Assembly (NCBI GenBank): GCA_902786745.1
Contig: CADADR010000011.1
Coordinates: forward strand, 1 to 64,000
From: an uncultured Bacteroidia bacterium
GTDB taxonomy: Bacteria > Bacteroidota > Bacteroidia > Bacteroidales > F082
Direction of reading: 5' to 3'
DNA length: 64,000 bases
Shown one piece after another: positions 34,498 through 44,200 of the stretch; the stretch's first letter is position 1; each line of letters starts with the position of its first letter. The notes below the pieces were generated by a model that ran no database searches, was not told the origin of the DNA, and worked only from the letters and a program-made list of their open reading frames with translations. The position numbers and the translations under genes were made by a program.

Positions 34498-36726
34498 ATG
34501 AAAAAATGCTACCTCATTACCTTGCTGAGCCTTGTGCTTTGCTTTTCTTGCACAAAGAAGGCTGAAACCGACCCCGAAGTCATCTCCATGCGTGGATTGG
34601 TGAACCGTGTCGTGCCTGAGTACTCCAAAAACATCGTCCTCGAACGGCTTGAGAATGACACCGTCGACCGTTTTGAGATTGAGACAAAAGGTAAGGACCT
34701 CGTCATTCGTGGCAACAACGCCAACAGCATGGCTGTCGGCCTCAACCACTATCTGAAATACTACTGCAAGGCACAATACTCTTGGTTCAAGGAAGAGGCG
34801 CTGCAGATTCCTGCTACCATGCCCGCTGTACCCGAGAAGGTCAGCCTGAGCGCCCGCGTGCCCGACCGTTTCTTCCTCAACTACTGCACCTTCGGTTACA
34901 CCTTGCCTTGGTGGAACTGGTCGCAGTGGGAGCATTTCATCGACTGGATGGCACTCAATGGCATTAATTTGCCCTTGGCCATCACGGGACAGGAGAGCGT
35001 GTGGTATGAGGTGTGGAGCGACTTCGGCCTCACCGATGAAGAGATCCGCAGCTACTTCACGGGTCCGGCGCATCTGCCTTGGCACCGTATGCAGAACATC
35101 GACCGCTGGGGTGGACCGCTTCCTATGTCGTGGCTCGAGAACCAAAAGGAACTCCAAAAACAGATCGTGGCTCGTGAGCGTGAACTAAACATGAAACCCG
35201 TGTTGCCAGGCTTTGCTGGTCACGTGCCGCCTTGCATCACAAGGCTTTATCCCGAAGCGCCTTTGGCCTCTTTGGGTGATTGGGCAGGCTTCGACAGCAT
35301 CTGCTGGTGCAAGTTCCTCGACCCGCTCGACCCGTTGTATACGGAGATCCAAAAGAAATTCATCGACAAACAGACTGAGTTCTACGGCACCGACCATATC
35401 TATGGCATTGACATCTTCAACGAACTCATCCCGCCGAGCTGGGAGCCTGATTATCTAGCGCGCGTTAGCCGTCAGGTCTACGAATCGCTTGAGGCCGCCG
35501 ACTCCGAGGCCAAATGGCTTGAGATGGCTTGGCTGTTCTGGAACGAACGTCAGTACTGGGAAGTCGACAACCGCATCGAGGCCTACATCACCTCTATGCC
35601 GAAAGACAGACACATCATGCTTGACTACTACTGCGAACGTCAACCCGTGTGGGAGCGTACCAATGCTTATTATGGCGTACCATACATTTGGTGTTATCTT
35701 GGCAACTTTGGCGGCAACTCCATGCTGGCTGGCAACCTTGACACAGTGAATGTCAGGATTGAACGCGCCTTCGACAAAGGAGGCGGCAACTTTGTCGGCA
35801 TCGGCTCAACGCTTGAGGGCTTCGACTGCAACCCCTTCATGTATGAATATGTCTTTGAGAAGGCTTGGGACAACCCGCTCACCAAGGATGTGGATGCGTG
35901 GGTGAAGTGTCTCGCTGACCAACGTGGCGGCAAGGAAGACCCGAACATGAGGGCCGCTTGGACCTTGCTGGCCGACAGCGTATATAATAAGGTGTCGTCG
36001 CCGGGCCAGACCGTCCGCATCAACCAAAGACCGACCATGGGCAACATCGATGAATACCGCCAATATTACATTGCTCCGACCTATAAGTATAACAATATCA
36101 CCTTGTTGGATGCCTTGGACGAGCTGCTGGCTGCCGACTGCAATACCCGCACGCGCCATTTCGATGCGGTGAACATCACGCGACAGCTGCTGGGCAACTA
36201 CTTTAGCGACCTCTACGCCGATTATGTGAAGGCCTACCGCGAAGGCGACTACGAGAAAGTACATCAAATTGAGCAGACGATGACCTCAATCTTGGACGAC
36301 ACAGATGCCATCTTGGCAACGGAGAGCGCCTTCCTTGTGGGTCGTTGGATCCGTGATGCGAGAGCCATTGGCACTACAGAAGAAGACAAAGACTACTTTG
36401 AGAGCAATGCCCGCAACATCATCACCACTTGGGGCGAGGAAGACGCATTGCTCAACGAATACGCCAGCCGCGCCTGGGCGGGTCTCACAGCAACCTACTA
36501 TGCTTATCGTTGGAAGGAATTCTTCAAGGACGTGGATGCCGCCATTGAGGCTGGCCAACCTTTCGATGAGAAGGCCTACCACGAGCGCATCTGCAAGTAT
36601 GAAGGCCAGTGGTGGCGTGAGCGTCTTGGCACCTTCAGCGCAGAGCCAAAAGGTGATGGTATTGCTTTGGCCAAGGAGATTGCCGACAAATACCGTGCAG
36701 AGCTTGAAGCTCGATATAGAAAATAA
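34498..36726 (+). CDS. Alpha-N-acetylglucosaminidase, GH89
   Basis: 742 aa lipoprotein (signal ends LVLCFSCTK). It removes terminal alpha-linked GlcNAc, as found in gastric mucin and heparan. An N-terminal small domain (about 25-105) is followed by the GH89 catalytic barrel starting at NYCTFGYTLPWWNWSQWEHFIDW and GINLPLAITGQE. Candidate catalytic glutamates lie in DIFNELIPP and in GSTLEGFDCNPFMYEY, positions that are conserved in the family. A helical C-terminal domain follows. It stands outside any SusCD locus. Together with the GH95 gene at 57273 it points to host-glycan use. Confidence 0.93.
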   Translation: MKKCYLITLLSLVLCFSCTKKAETDPEVISMRGLVNRVVPEYSKNIVLERLENDTVDRFEIETKGKDLVIRGNNANSMAVGLNHYLKYYCKAQYSWFKEEALQIPATMPAVPEKVSLSARVPDRFFLNYCTFGYTLPWWNWSQWEHFIDWMALNGINLPLAITGQESVWYEVWSDFGLTDEEIRSYFTGPAHLPWHRMQNIDRWGGPLPMSWLENQKELQKQIVARERELNMKPVLPGFAGHVPPCITRLYPEAPLASLGDWAGFDSICWCKFLDPLDPLYTEIQKKFIDKQTEFYGTDHIYGIDIFNELIPPSWEPDYLARVSRQVYESLEAADSEAKWLEMAWLFWNERQYWEVDNRIEAYITSMPKDRHIMLDYYCERQPVWERTNAYYGVPYIWCYLGNFGGNSMLAGNLDTVNVRIERAFDKGGGNFVGIGSTLEGFDCNPFMYEYVFEKAWDNPLTKDVDAWVKCLADQRGGKEDPNMRAAWTLLADSVYNKVSSPGQTVRINQRPTMGNIDEYRQYYIAPTYKYNNITLLDALDELLAADCNTRTRHFDAVNITRQLLGNYFSDLYADYVKAYREGDYEKVHQIEQTMTSILDDTDAILATESAFLVGRWIRDARAIGTTEEDKDYFESNARNIITTWGEEDALLNEYASRAWAGLTATYYAYRWKEFFKDVDAAIEAGQPFDEKAYHERICKYEGQWWRERLGTFSAEPKGDGIALAKEIADKYRAELEARYRK

Positions 36727-36729
36727 GGA

Positions 36730-36773
36730 GTCCCGTAGGGACGACGGACAATAACCAGGGGTTTCAACCCCTG
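36730..36773. repeat. Double-palindrome spacer element
   Basis: GTCCC-GTA-GGGAC (36730-36742) followed by the perfect 18-bp palindrome CAGGGGTT-TC-AACCCCTG (36756-36773), in the 62-bp gap between GH89 and the deaminase. It looks like a dispersed REP-type element. A second copy is not seen in this window. Confidence 0.65.
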
Positions 36774-36788
36774 TCATAACAAACAACC

Positions 36789-37268
36789 ATGAGAATCACA
36801 GAACAAGATAAGGAATACATGCGCGAGGCCATCCGCCTCGCCGACGAGAGTGTGAAAAACGGTGGCGGTCCCTTCGGGGCCGTCATCGTGAGAGATGGCG
36901 AAATCGTTGCCGGTAGCGCCAACAGCGTCACCCGCGACAACGACCCCACCGCCCATGCCGAAGTGAACACCATCCGTGAAGCCTGCCGCAAACTGGGCAC
37001 CTTCGACCTGTCGGACTGTGTCATCTACACCTCATGCGAGCCTTGCCCCATGTGCCTCGGCGCCATTTATTGGGCGCATATCAAGCGGATCTATTACGGT
37101 AACACGAAAAAAGATGCCGCCGCCATTGACTTCGCCGATGACTTCATCTACAAGGAACTGGAACAGCATGTCGAAGAACGCGCCGTGCCGCTCATCCCTC
37201 TGCTCCGCGACGAGGCTCTCGAGACCTTCCGCGCCTGGGAGGAGAAACAAGACAAGGTAGAGTACTAA
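36789..37268 (+). CDS. Nucleoside/guanine deaminase (CDA superfamily)
   Basis: 159 aa, cytoplasmic. Zinc hydrolase of the cytidine-deaminase fold: HAE at 56-58 (His ligand and catalytic Glu) and PCPMC at 85-89 (ligands Cys86 and Cys89). The C-terminal part (KKDAAAIDFADDFIYKEL) resembles GuaD-type guanine deaminases more than TadA. It probably deaminates guanine or a related base in purine salvage. The substrate is inferred from overall resemblance. Confidence 0.85.
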   Translation: MRITEQDKEYMREAIRLADESVKNGGGPFGAVIVRDGEIVAGSANSVTRDNDPTAHAEVNTIREACRKLGTFDLSDCVIYTSCEPCPMCLGAIYWAHIKRIYYGNTKKDAAAIDFADDFIYKELEQHVEERAVPLIPLLRDEALETFRAWEEKQDKVEY

Positions 37269-37292
37269 TATTTTTATAAGATTTGCGGCAGA

Positions 37293-37326
37293 TTTGTTTC
37301 CAAAACAAAAATAATCATTAGTTTTG
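37293..37326 (+). promoter_or_regulatory. Promoter of the hydrogenase regulator-hydG unit
   Basis: TTTG (37293-37296) and TAGTTTTG (37319-37326), 22 bp apart. It leaves a leader of about 115 nt before the ATG at 37448. Confidence 0.72.
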
Positions 37327-37332
37327 CAGCCG

Positions 37333-37447
37333 CAAATCGCAAGATTCAGCGAAGCTAAATCAAGCCGCACCACGCTGAGATGAAGACAATGCGTTGACAT
37401 CAAGGCCGCTGCGGGAATCGTAATCATCTGATCCGGAGGACATTCAA
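37333..37447 (+). promoter_or_regulatory. Structured 5' leader with a strong Shine-Dalgarno
   Basis: The leader can form TTCAGCG (37345-37351) with CGCTGAG (37373-37379), and GATG (37379-37382) with CATC (37398-37401). An alternative pairs CCGCA (37365-37369) with TGCGG. It ends in GGAGGA (37435-37440), 7 nt before ATG. A canonical ribosome-binding site is rare in this window, so this gene may be controlled at translation initiation. No known riboswitch consensus is complete. Confidence 0.4.
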
Positions 37448-37696
37448 ATGGAAAGGAGAATAGGCTCAGTCCTTATTTATGTGGGAAACCGTGAAGCCGC
37501 GCCACAAGTCAACGCGGTGCTATCCCGTCACGCAGGCATCATCATCTGCCGCCAAGGCTTTCCCCGTGGCAATTATAGCATCATTTCCGTCATTTTCGAA
37601 GGTACTACCGATGAGATTGGTTCCCTCACGGGCCAGTTGGGTCGCATCGAAGGCATCGAGGTGAAGTCGGCGCTGCTGAAAAACGTGTATAATTAA
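37448..37696 (+). CDS. Iron-only hydrogenase system regulator (TM1266-like)
   Basis: 82 aa, the full length of the family. Ferredoxin-like ACT/NikR-C-type fold: RIGSVLIYVGNREAAPQVNAVL, then GFPRGNYSIISVIFEGTTDEIGS over two segments, ending EVKSALLK. TM1266-like proteins are found beside hydEFG and are proposed regulators. The adjacent hydG supports the call. The GGAGGA site 7 nt upstream is the best Shine-Dalgarno in the window. Confidence 0.85.
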   Translation: MERRIGSVLIYVGNREAAPQVNAVLSRHAGIIICRQGFPRGNYSIISVIFEGTTDEIGSLTGQLGRIEGIEVKSALLKNVYN

Positions 37697-37700
37697 AAAT

Positions 37701-37729
37701 GTACGGCTGCCACAGTGTGACAGCCCTAC
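37701..37729. repeat. Palindromic element in operon spacer
   Basis: 29 bp: GTA-c-GGCTG-c-CAC-agt-GTG-a-CAGCC-c-TAC. The GTA...TAC ends match the other palindromes of the window. It is followed by an AACT-rich imperfect tandem stretch up to the hydG start. Confidence 0.7.
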
Positions 37730-37765
37730 AACTGACAACTGAACAACTTAAAACTAAAAACTGAT

Positions 37766-39220
37766 ATGCAATTTCATCCCGAAAAATGTCGCATCCCCGA
37801 CGAGCCCAACCGCCCGTTTATCTCCTCGGAAGAGATTTGGGACTACATCAACAACACCAAGAGCACTCCTGAACGTGTGCATGAAATCATCCAGAAGTCG
37901 TTGGACAAGAACCGCCTGACGATGGAGGAAACCGCCGTCCTCGTCAACACCACCGACCCCGCACTGGTGGAAGAGATCAAGGAAGGCGCCCGCGAATTGA
38001 AACGCCGCATCTACGGCAACCGCATCGTGCTGTTTGCCCCCTTGTATGTGGGCAACTACTGTGTCAACAACTGCGTTTATTGCGGCTTCCGTTCCTCCAA
38101 CAAGGAACAAATCCGCACGACGCTGACCGATGAAGAACTCATCCGCAACGTGGAGGCTCTTGAGGACGATGGCCAGAAGCGTCTTATCCTCGTCTATGGC
38201 GAGTCGCCGAAATACTCGCCCGAGTACATCGCCCACACCGTGAAGGTGACCTACGCCACCAAGAAAGGCAAGGGCAGCATCCGCCGCGTCAACATCAACG
38301 CCGCTCCTTTGGATGTGGAAGGCTTCCGCATCGTGAAAGAGGCAGGCATCGGCACCTACCAGATCTTCCAGGAGACCTATTGTCCCGAGATCTATAACGA
38401 ATACCACCCCATTAATACCAAGAAGGGCGACTACAACTACCGCCTGACCTCAATGGACCGCGCCCAGCAGGCTGGTATCGACGACAACGGCCTTGGTATC
38501 CTCTTTGGCTTGTACGACTGGCGTTATGAGGTGCTGGCTATGATCCGTCATACCAACCACTTGGAGGCTTGCTTCAATGTGGGTCCGCACACCATCTCGT
38601 TCCCGCGTATCAAAGACGCTTCGGGCTTGAACATCGACAAGAAATATTTCGTTGACGACGACACCTTCGAGAAGATCATCGCCATCTTCCGTCTGGCCGT
38701 GCCTTACACGGGCATGATCCTGACCGCCCGTGAGGACGCCGCCTTCCGCGCCAAGGCCATCGAATACGGCATCTCGCAAATCGACGGCGGCACCAACCTG
38801 CAGATTGGCGACTACAAATACCACCACGAGGAAGAGGAGAAGAACAGCGACAAGCAAGAAGACCAAAACCTGCACCGCGAGCAGTTCAAGATTGGTGACG
38901 ACCGTTCGTTGGGCGACATCATCGACAAGCTCCTCGACCACGACTTCATCCCGAGCTTCTGCACGGCCTGCTACCGTCTGGGTCGCACGGGTGAACACTT
39001 CATGGAGTTCAGTGTGCCGGGCTTCATCAAGCGCTACTGCACGCCGAATGCTATCCTCACTTTGAGCGAATACTTGGTGGACTACGCCACGCCCGAAGTC
39101 GCAGCCAAAGGTTGGAAGTGCATCGAGAACAACTTCAAGAACGTCGACCCGAAGTTCTTGGACGAGCTGAAGAGCCGCATCGAGCGCATCAAGAAGGGCG
39201 AGAGAGACCTGTATTTCTAA
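37766..39220 (+). CDS. hydG: [FeFe]-hydrogenase maturase HydG
   Basis: 484 aa. Radical SAM tyrosine lyase that makes CO and cyanide ligands for the H-cluster. The SAM cluster motif CX3CX2C is at 99/103/106 (YCVNNCVYCGF). The C-terminal auxiliary cluster motif CX2CX22C (FCTACYRLGRTG...KRYC) separates it from the shorter thiamine enzyme ThiH. It sits 69 bp after the TM1266-like gene. hydE, hydF and the hydrogenase gene are not in this window, so they must lie elsewhere if the system is complete. Confidence 0.95.
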   Translation: MQFHPEKCRIPDEPNRPFISSEEIWDYINNTKSTPERVHEIIQKSLDKNRLTMEETAVLVNTTDPALVEEIKEGARELKRRIYGNRIVLFAPLYVGNYCVNNCVYCGFRSSNKEQIRTTLTDEELIRNVEALEDDGQKRLILVYGESPKYSPEYIAHTVKVTYATKKGKGSIRRVNINAAPLDVEGFRIVKEAGIGTYQIFQETYCPEIYNEYHPINTKKGDYNYRLTSMDRAQQAGIDDNGLGILFGLYDWRYEVLAMIRHTNHLEACFNVGPHTISFPRIKDASGLNIDKKYFVDDDTFEKIIAIFRLAVPYTGMILTAREDAAFRAKAIEYGISQIDGGTNLQIGDYKYHHEEEEKNSDKQEDQNLHREQFKIGDDRSLGDIIDKLLDHDFIPSFCTACYRLGRTGEHFMEFSVPGFIKRYCTPNAILTLSEYLVDYATPEVAAKGWKCIENNFKNVDPKFLDELKSRIERIKKGERDLYF

Positions 39221-39228
39221 AAAGCAAG

Positions 39229-39274
39229 GTCCCTGAGCCTGCGGTCCCTGAGACCAATCGAAGGGTCGAAGGGC
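39229..39274. repeat. Repeat B, compound copy
   Basis: GGTCCCTGAGCCTG, a second partial GGTCCCTGAG, then TCGAAGGGTCGAAGGGCC. Two overlapping or rearranged copies directly after hydG. Confidence 0.7.
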
Positions 39275-39316
39275 CGGTTCAAACAAGAAGGGCCTTTAAC
39301 TTCGTTGAATCTGCGA

Positions 39317-39337
39317 TTTCGACAGGCTCAAGGACCC
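39317..39337. repeat. Repeat B, inverted partial copy
   Basis: TTTCGACAGGCTCAAGGACC, in inverted orientation to the copy at 39229. Confidence 0.7.
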
Positions 39338-39370
39338 TTTAGCTCTCCATTTAAGATTATTAGATAGTGA

Positions 39371-39400
39371 AAAAGCCTCTGCTTATGGCAGGGGTTTTTT
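39371..39400 (+). terminator. Intrinsic terminator
   Basis: CCTCTGC (39376-39382) pairs with GCAGGGG (39388-39394), followed by TTTTTT. It probably ends the hydG transcript. Confidence 0.85.
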
Positions 39401-39573
39401 CTTTGTTTGACCTCATTTTCGCTCAATGATTGCCAAAAAAAGTAAGGACATTGGCTTTTGAGGTTGACTATTATATTATTGATTTTCAACATAATCCTAT
39501 AAGGACAATCCAAAAAAGTAGGGACATGGCCCCCTGGGGAGCCTCATACCTCTTGACAAGCGTTTTTTCTGTA

Positions 39574-39581
39574 TATTTTTG
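39574..39581 (+). promoter_or_regulatory. -7 promoter box
   Basis: TATTTTTG followed by C, with TTG at 39553-39555 as -33 box, 23 bp before the ATG at 39604. Confidence 0.7.
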
Positions 39582-39603
39582 CGATGACAAAAACGAAAAA
39601 GTC

Positions 39604-41079
39604 ATGAAGACGTTTTTACACTCTTTGATCTTAACAGCCATCACTTGCCTCGCGCTGGCTTCCTGCGACAGCCCAACCAAGCGCCTTGAGCAAGCCCAAA
39701 CCTTATATAATGAAGGCATACAACTGCGCGAGCAACGCCGCTCCGAGGAGGCCGCCGAGAAGTTCCTGCAAGGGCTGGAACTCGTGCAGCGTTCCAATAA
39801 AACCGATGAAACCATCCAGTTGGAAGGCCAGCTCTGCGACAACCTCGGCGCCATGTACCTCAAACACGGCCTTTTCGAGGATGCCTTCAAGCAACACCAA
39901 CAGGCGCTGACTTGTTTTAGGCAGGCCGCCGACTCCACCGGCATGATGAACGCCTACCGCAACAGCGGTCGGGCGGTGCGGGCGCAGGAGCAATATACCC
40001 AAGCCAAGCAATACTACGACTCGGCATTTCGTGTCGCCACCTTCATCAACGACCCAGCCATGCTCGCTGACCTCTATCTCGAGATGGGTCGTGACTACTA
40101 CATGGAGACGGGCAACTTCGCCAAAGGCATCGAGAGCGTCAACCAAGCCTTGGAAATCGGCCTCGGCGACAACGACACCGACATCGCCCACATGACCTTG
40201 GGCATCCTTTATTATTACTCGCGCGAAAACGAGAAGGCAAAGTCCTACTTGAACCAAGCCCTCCGCAGCGAGCGTGCCGGGCTGAAAATGTCTGTCTATC
40301 AAACGCTTTATGCCATCGCCTACAGCGAGGGTGACTATCAGCAGGCGGTGAAATACCACACGCTTTTTTCTGATAACCTGGTGCAAGCCGACGCGGAGCA
40401 CTCCAGCGAGACCATGCAAAGAATCAAGGCGGAATACGAGTTGAAAGCCCAGCAGAGCGAGTTGGAGAGCCTGCACCGCACCCGCGACCTAAAACTCTAT
40501 CTGATTATCGCCTTGGCGGTGATTGCCTTGCTCGTCATCCTCCTGATTGTGAGGAAGAAAATCAGCGACCACAAGTTGGAGATGGAGCACTTTGGGCGGC
40601 AGGTGGAGCGCGACCAGAACCGCATCCACGAGTTGGTGAGCAACATGGAGAACCTGATCCGCACCAACGACGAACTGCGCCGCAGCCAGCAGTCGCTTCC
40701 GCCAAAGGATTTGATGTCGATCCAGAAAATCTTGACGCGAAATAAGATCATGACCACCGCGCAGGCTCTCACGGAAGAAGTGAACAACGACTCGCTCAAC
40801 TTCGAGCTGACCGACAACGACTGGAACGACTTCATCAGCCTGACGGACTTGGTCTTCGATGGCTTCTCGCAGCGGCTGTTGCAACTCTACCCCAAACTCA
40901 GCAAGTGGGATGTGCGCATCTGCTGCCTCTCCAAGAACGGCTTCTCCAACCAAGTGATTTCCATCCTGTTGGACACCCAGACCGACTCTTACTACAAACG
41001 CAAAACCCGCATAAAACAGATGAAGATGGACCTTGGTGATGATAACCGCACCTTTGAGGAGATAGTGAATGCAGTTTAA
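39604..41079 (+). CDS. TPR membrane protein with C-terminal HTH-like regulator domain
   Basis: 491 aa from the ATG at 39604, where a lipoprotein-like signal starts (LALASC, Cys19). Residues about 25-280 hold TPR units (QAQTLYNEGIQLREQ, FEDAFKQHQQALTCF, YYDSAFRVATF). One membrane helix lies near 297-316 (LYLIIALAVIALLVILLIV), then a coiled coil (about 320-370), then a domain with the HTH-like segment WDVRICCLSKNGFSNQVISILL followed by YKRKTRIKQ. This arrangement is common in Bacteroidales sensors that resemble LuxR-type regulators. DNA binding from the membrane is inferred, not shown. The next gene encodes T9SS cargo. Confidence 0.8.
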   Translation: MKTFLHSLILTAITCLALASCDSPTKRLEQAQTLYNEGIQLREQRRSEEAAEKFLQGLELVQRSNKTDETIQLEGQLCDNLGAMYLKHGLFEDAFKQHQQALTCFRQAADSTGMMNAYRNSGRAVRAQEQYTQAKQYYDSAFRVATFINDPAMLADLYLEMGRDYYMETGNFAKGIESVNQALEIGLGDNDTDIAHMTLGILYYYSRENEKAKSYLNQALRSERAGLKMSVYQTLYAIAYSEGDYQQAVKYHTLFSDNLVQADAEHSSETMQRIKAEYELKAQQSELESLHRTRDLKLYLIIALAVIALLVILLIVRKKISDHKLEMEHFGRQVERDQNRIHELVSNMENLIRTNDELRRSQQSLPPKDLMSIQKILTRNKIMTTAQALTEEVNNDSLNFELTDNDWNDFISLTDLVFDGFSQRLLQLYPKLSKWDVRICCLSKNGFSNQVISILLDTQTDSYYKRKTRIKQMKMDLGDDNRTFEEIVNAV

Positions 41080-41106
41080 GCACAAAACAAATAATATCTT
41101 ATGAGA

Positions 41107-41179
41107 AACTACAGATTACACAGATTTGACGAAAATATTCATCAAAATGGAATTTGTATAATCCGTAAAATCCGTAGTT
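41107..41179. repeat. Imperfect inverted repeat (73 bp)
   Basis: AACTACAGATTACACAGATT at the left is complementary, with a few mismatches, to AATCCGTAAAATCCGTAGTT at the right. It resembles the ACAGATTACACAGATT repeats known from many bacterial genomes. It lies in the spacer before the T9SS gene cluster and could fold in the leader. Confidence 0.65.
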
Positions 41180-41221
41180 AAAAAACGAAATCAAATAATT
41201 AACAATCAAATAATTAGACCT

Positions 41222-44200
41222 ATGAAAAGATTAGTATTAACATTAGCGATTATGGTTGTCTTTGCCCTTGGTGGCATGGCGCAGAACATTTGGAAGCCCA
41301 TCAATGGCACAGGAATATTGGGTGCCAGTCCCGATGGAAGCATCTTTGCCTATGGTGAATATGGCACATTGTCGCGGTCACAAGACGATGGCGAGTCGTG
41401 GCAGATTGTATTAGGTCAGGAAACGGGTTTTATTGGTCATATTAATTCGTCATGCTTTGCGGTTAGCCCTGAAGGAAGAATCTGTGTCTTTAATGATAAC
41501 CAGCAGACCGTAGTGTATTCCGACGATGGCGGCGACACATGGCAGCAAACCACGACAATTTCCTCATGTGCAATGCCTGATAAAGCAGGTCTTTGCGTCC
41601 CAACCAACGACATTATGGTGGTTTGGGCTGAAAACGGGGAAATCTCCTATACCCTTGACGGCGGTGTGACATGGGAAGGGTGGATTCTTGATTTTCTCGA
41701 AAACTCTGAATCCGTCAGCGATCTTTTGGTCAATGAAAACGGCGATGTGTATGTCAGCATCGACTATTACATTATGAATATCGTCGGTATTTATCATTCT
41801 ACTTTGTCAGGCATACAAAATTGGGAACTTGTTGCCTTTGAAGGTATTAGCATTAAGGATATGGCTTTCGACCCCGAGGGCAATGTGGTGGCATGTGGCT
41901 ATAATGCCGATGGAAGTAGTGTCGGTTTCCAGCATATTCCGGGCTTCTATCTGTTTGATGGAACGAGTTTGGCCATTAGCGATGAAGGAGTTGTGTACAC
42001 GCCTCACTTCATGGGACTTCAGGCAGTTCTTTCTTATTCCACCGACCATGGCGAGCATTTCACCGAGATAGGAGAGCATCTTCCCCTTGTTGACATCGCT
42101 CCAGGCGGCGAAAATCCTCATCTTTTCAAAGGATATGACAACCATCTGTATTTCGACGGAGGAGGAGAGTATTGGAAGAGCCTTCGCGATGCGAATCATA
42201 TCCTAGGGAGTTTCCCGCTGGAAAACACGGCATGGGTGCAGTTCTACCGCTCCATGTACGAGGACTCCACCTATTACCAGTTGGGCATCAAGGGCGATAC
42301 GGTGGTGAACGAGACGGCTTACAAGAAAGTCATCAATTGCGCTCATCTAGGCTATCCCATAGAAGGCGAGTGCTTCGGCGGTATTCGTGAGGACGAGGAC
42401 GGCAAATGCTATTTCATGTCGTTTGTAGATGCCATTTATGCCCCGTGGCCCTTGCATTATGATTGTGAGGCAAACACCGAATATCCCCTTTACGATTTCT
42501 CGCTTTCGGTGTGCGATGTGTTTCAGACGATTGGTCTAACGCCTCATGTCGTATTCGATACCGCCGAAATGCAACTCAACGGCAGCACAAGGAAAGTGCT
42601 TTGGTTTAGCAACAACTGCGACAATGGGAATTATTATGATTACCAATGGATTGAAGGCATAGGAAGCACCCACAGTCTGTTGTATCCCATTCAGGATGAG
42701 CCTGACAACGGGCCGGAATACCGGTTGGTGGAGGTTTGGCAAGATGAGGAACTGCTTTACAAGAACCCACATTTTCTTGACTATTTCCCCTTGGTCCAAG
42801 CGGACAACAACCGCCAGAAATGGAATGTGGTTTACATGGCTTCCATGAACTACCCGAATGATTACTTTACTGAAATACAAAGTATTAGAGATAACATTAC
42901 CTTGGATGGAGTGGACTATAAACTTGTTTGGAAGGAAGATGTGTATGATTCCAAAAGAATTGCAGGTGCGGTTCGCGAAGAGGACAAGAGGGTGTATTAT
43001 CGCATGTATTGGCAGCAATCCTACCAAAACGAGGTGCTGCTTTACGATTTCAATTTGACCGTGGGCGATACTGTTAGTGTAGGTTGGAGTGATTATCGGT
43101 TGATTGTGCTTGAAGAATCTCAAGTTCAAGTAAATGGTACCATGAGACGACAATTGGGTTTGGCTATGTATTTTGACGATGGCACCACAGGTGAAGTAGA
43201 AGAATACTGGATTGAAGGTGTGGGTAGCACTTACGGCTTCTTGAACAGTGGCTATGAAGGTTGGGTCGGCGCGTTTGTCCATCTGTTGTGCTACCATGAG
43301 AACGGCAACCTGATTTGGGACAATGAGGAGTTTGACGATTGCGTGATGAATAGCGATGGAGAGCCTGCGACGTTTGCTCCACAAGGCGCGGAGTGGTATT
43401 TCGATGTGTTCAACCCGTGGGGCACACATCCTGAATATCAGAGGTTTTTCGTGGACGGCGACACGATCATCCAAGGCCAACAGTGCAGCATCATCACGCA
43501 GCATTTTGTTGACACTGGGCATGAAGGGGGAGAATTTGTGTACGAGGAAGACAACAAGGTGTATTGGTTCAACCCGACCACAAACGCCTTCTCGGTTTTG
43601 TATGACTTTGATGCCGAAGCGGGCGAATCGTGGAATTACGAAGTGGGTGAATGTTCGCATCAGGTGACTGTCGATAGCGTTGGCAGCGTGACATGGAATG
43701 GACACACTTATCGCACGCAGTGGGTTAGGTTTAACGAGGATGTTCAATACTATAGTGGGAAAATCATCGAGGGAATCGGTTATGAGAAAGGATTGTTCCC
43801 CAGCATTTATGTTTGTGATGGATTGGAAATGTTTGATGCAAGTGAGATAGAATACCTTCGTTGTTATGTTAAAGATGGCGAGATGCTTTATCACGAAGGG
43901 GGATATGATTGCGATGAGACTACTATCACACCTCCGAGCCATCCTGAATGGTACTACGAAATCCTGAATGAGAATGGCACCATCACCTACCAATATATGT
44001 ATCAGGCAGGCGACACCATCATCAACGATGAGCCGACGCATATCCTTGTGAAGATCAACACGCTTTACGACAAGGGATTGCGTGACGAGGTGACGCATGA
44101 GTATGTCTTTGAACTCAACGGCAAGCTGTATTGGTGGAACAAGCGCTTGGGGTTATTCACCGTGTTGTATGACTATGAAGCCGAAGTGGGCGACAGTTGG

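Larger units (their letters stand above)
39221..39603 (+). other. 383-bp non-coding stretch with repeats, terminator and promoter
   Basis: It begins with copies of repeat B (39229-39274 and 39317-39337), which surround a GGGCC-rich hairpin. A terminator follows at 39371-39400. An AT-rich spacer then holds a promoter: TTG at 39553-39555 and TATTTTTG at 39574-39581. I see no gene. A frame open from 39430 into the next gene lacks coding character and lies upstream of that promoter. Confidence 0.7.

Noticed and set aside
37364..37447. TPP (thiamine) riboswitch before the hydrogenase regulator gene
   Set aside because: CTGAGATG and CTGATCCGG match parts of the consensus, but the 5' GGGGTGC and the closing GCGnAGGGA are missing, and the genes are not thiamine genes.
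39430..39603. N-terminal extension of the TPR regulator
   Set aside because: The extension overlaps the promoter and AT-rich spacer, and a lipoprotein-like signal begins at 39604.
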